Positions 7,790 through 8,900 of a stretch of DNA of 8,900 nucleotides are shown one piece after another. Location of the stretch: NCBI GenBank assembly GCA_964604565.1, contig CAZRZN010000179.1:1-8900 (forward strand), written 5' to 3'. Position numbers and translations under genes: made by a program. The DNA is from CAZRZN01 sp964604565. GTDB taxonomy: Bacteria > Pseudomonadota > Alphaproteobacteria > Rhodobacterales > Rhodobacteraceae. How positions within the stretch are numbered: the stretch's first letter is position 1; each line of letters begins with the position of its first letter. The notes beneath the pieces are model-generated. The model saw nothing but the letters and a program-made list of their open reading frames with translations, did not search any database and was not told the DNA's origin.

Positions 7790-8206
7790 TCAGGCCAATT
7801 GATCGCGCAGTTTCGCGGCAATTTCCTCGATTTGTGCCATGTCGCCCTGCTGGCCCGGCCGCCGCAATGCGACCCCCTCCCAGCGCGGCAGAATGTGGAA
7901 ATGCAGGTGAAAGACCTCCTGCCCGCCGGGGCCCTCATTGAACTGTTGAAGCGTGATCCCGTCCGCCTCCAGTGCTGTCATGGCGGCCCGCGCCACCTTG
8001 TGCGTGGTCGCCATGCAGGCGGCCAGCTGGCCCTGCGACGCATCCAGAAGATTGCGGCATGGGGTTTTCGGAATCACCAGGCAATGGCCGTCCGCCCTGG
8101 GAAAGATATCCATGAAGCACAGGGTGTCATCGTCCTCGAAAACACGTGTCGCCGGGATTTCGCCCCGCAGGATCTTGGCAAAGATGTTCTGATCGTCGTA
8201 GCTCAT
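7790..8206 (-). CDS. HIT family protein (HinT-like nucleotide phosphoramidase/hydrolase)
   Basis: The 138-residue protein has the complete histidine triad at residues 100-104 (HLHFH, with His102 the expected nucleophile), preceded by FNEGPGGQEVF and followed by ILPRW. The N-terminal part, NIFAKILRGEIPATRVFEDD (7-26) and the LVIPK strand (43-47), is typical of the HinT branch, which hydrolyses AMP-amine and acyl- or aminoacyl-AMP conjugates. Length is normal. The ATG overlaps the stop of acuI in an ATGA, and no good Shine-Dalgarno sequence precedes it, so translation should depend on that of acuI. The frame is open further upstream, but this start matches the family N-terminus. The biological substrate in this organism cannot be read from the sequence. 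Confidence 0.93.
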   Translation of the reverse strand: MSYDDQNIFAKILRGEIPATRVFEDDDTLCFMDIFPRADGHCLVIPKTPCRNLLDASQGQLAACMATTHKVARAAMTALEADGITLQQFNEGPGGQEVFHLHFHILPRWEGVALRRPGQQGDMAQIEEIAAKLRDQLA

Positions 8207-8900
8207 GCGTTCACATCCACGACAACGCGGCCCTTGACCTGACCTTTCAGAATGTCGGCTCCAAGCTGTGGCAGATCGCCGAGGGTCGCGGGCTGAACCA
8301 TCGCTTCGAGCTTGTCCATCGGCAGATCCTTGGCGATCCGCTGCCACGCCCGGACGCGATTGTCATAGGGTTGCATCACGCTGTCGATGCCCAGCAGATT
8401 CACCCCGCGCAGCAGGAACGGAATGACCGTCGCCGGCAATCCGGCCCCCCCGGCAAGACCCACGGCAGCCACGGAGGCGCCGTATTTCATCTGTCCCAGA
8501 ACCCGCGCCAGCATGGCACCGCCCACCGCGTCGACGCATCCGGCCCATGTCTCGGCCTCCAGCGGACGCTTGACCGTCTCGTTGATCTCGTCCCGTGCAA
8601 CGATCTGCGTGGCGCCAAGGCTCTTGAGATAGGCCTCGGTCTCGGGACGCCCGGTGACGCCCGCGACCTCATGGCCCAGATGCGCAAGGATCGCCGTCGC
8701 GACGGAACCCACGCCCCCGGCGGCCCCGGTCACCAGCACCGGACCGTGCCCCGGTTTCAATCCGTGATCCTCCAGCGCCATGACCGCCAGCATGGCGGTG
8801 AATCCGGCGGTGCCGACGGCCATCGCCGTCCGCGTGTCCAACCCTTCGGGCAGCGGCACCAGCCAGTCGGCCTTGACCCGCGCCTTTTGCGCATAGCCGC
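8203..8900 (-). CDS. acuI: Acryloyl-CoA reductase (NADPH), AcuI/YhdH family, partial
   Basis: The C-terminal 231 residues of a medium-chain dehydrogenase/reductase are visible; about 100 N-terminal residues lie beyond the right edge. The visible part starts GYAQKARVKADWLVPLPEGLD, continues with GTAGFTAMLAVMALEDHG and the NADPH loop VTGAAGGVGSVA, and includes EYLKSLGA, LAGG and GIDSVM. These match, from memory, E. coli YhdH/AcuI nearly segment by segment. No structural zinc-binding cysteine cluster is seen, as expected for this branch. The enzyme reduces acryloyl-CoA to propionyl-CoA, detoxifying an intermediate of 3-hydroxypropionate and DMSP catabolism. Its stop overlaps the HIT start by 4 nt, forming a coupled pair that ends at the terminator at 7706-7743. 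DMSP cleavage genes are not visible in this window. Confidence 0.9.
   Translation of the reverse strand, partial: GYAQKARVKADWLVPLPEGLDTRTAMAVGTAGFTAMLAVMALEDHGLKPGHGPVLVTGAAGGVGSVATAILAHLGHEVAGVTGRPETEAYLKSLGATQIVARDEINETVKRPLEAETWAGCVDAVGGAMLARVLGQMKYGASVAAVGLAGGAGLPATVIPFLLRGVNLLGIDSVMQPYDNRVRAWQRIAKDLPMDKLEAMVQPATLGDLPQLGADILKGQVKGRVVVDVNA

Overview
The window looks like chromosomal DNA of a GC-rich alphaproteobacterium, most likely a Rhodobacteraceae (Roseobacter/Rhodobacter group). The main clue is TrgA followed by a TrgB-type protein, a tellurite-resistance pair known from Rhodobacter sphaeroides. The AcuI-type reductase, the BCCT transporter and an alphaproteobacterial Cfa-like methyltransferase fit the same assignment. 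All genes but one are on the minus strand. I see no insertion sequence, phage gene, CRISPR array, tRNA or rRNA. The gene content is that of an ordinary core region.

Left block (1-2561). Read leftward, a Cfa-family lipid methyltransferase (794-1999), trgA (348-788) and a partial trgB (1-343) are separated by only 5 and 4 nt and form one operon. It is probably driven by a good -35/-10 pair at 2032-2059. trgB has no ATG, GTG or TTG start at the expected place; a CTG with a well-spaced GGAG is the best start. Divergent from this operon is a small SH3-like lipoprotein gene (2145-2561, plus strand).

Middle block (2568-5382). A class I DNA photolyase (2568-3989) converges on the lipoprotein gene with a 6-nt gap. 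Upstream of it, in the same direction, is a fold-type I PLP enzyme (4056-5255) related to cysteine desulfurases but without the catalytic cysteine. A 9-bp inverted repeat lies in the 66-nt gap between the two. Photolyase, lipid methyltransferase and Trg proteins together suggest a photo-oxidative and membrane-stress neighbourhood, as I recall from the R. sphaeroides phrA/cfa locus.

Right block (5334-8900). acuI (partial) and a HIT-family hydrolase overlap by ATGA and end at a clear rho-independent terminator (7706-7743). Then a universal stress protein gene and a BCCT transporter gene form a second leftward unit, ending at a second strong terminator (5334-5362). The BCCT protein keeps the aromatic residues that bind betaine-like substrates and has a strikingly acidic N-terminal tail, so it is probably an osmolyte (betaine, choline or DMSP) importer.

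I found no clearly new multi-gene system. The points most worth a second look are the CTG start of trgB, the altered bicarbonate-site residues in the Cfa-like enzyme, the desulfurase-like enzyme without its cysteine, and the hairpin in front of the photolyase gene.
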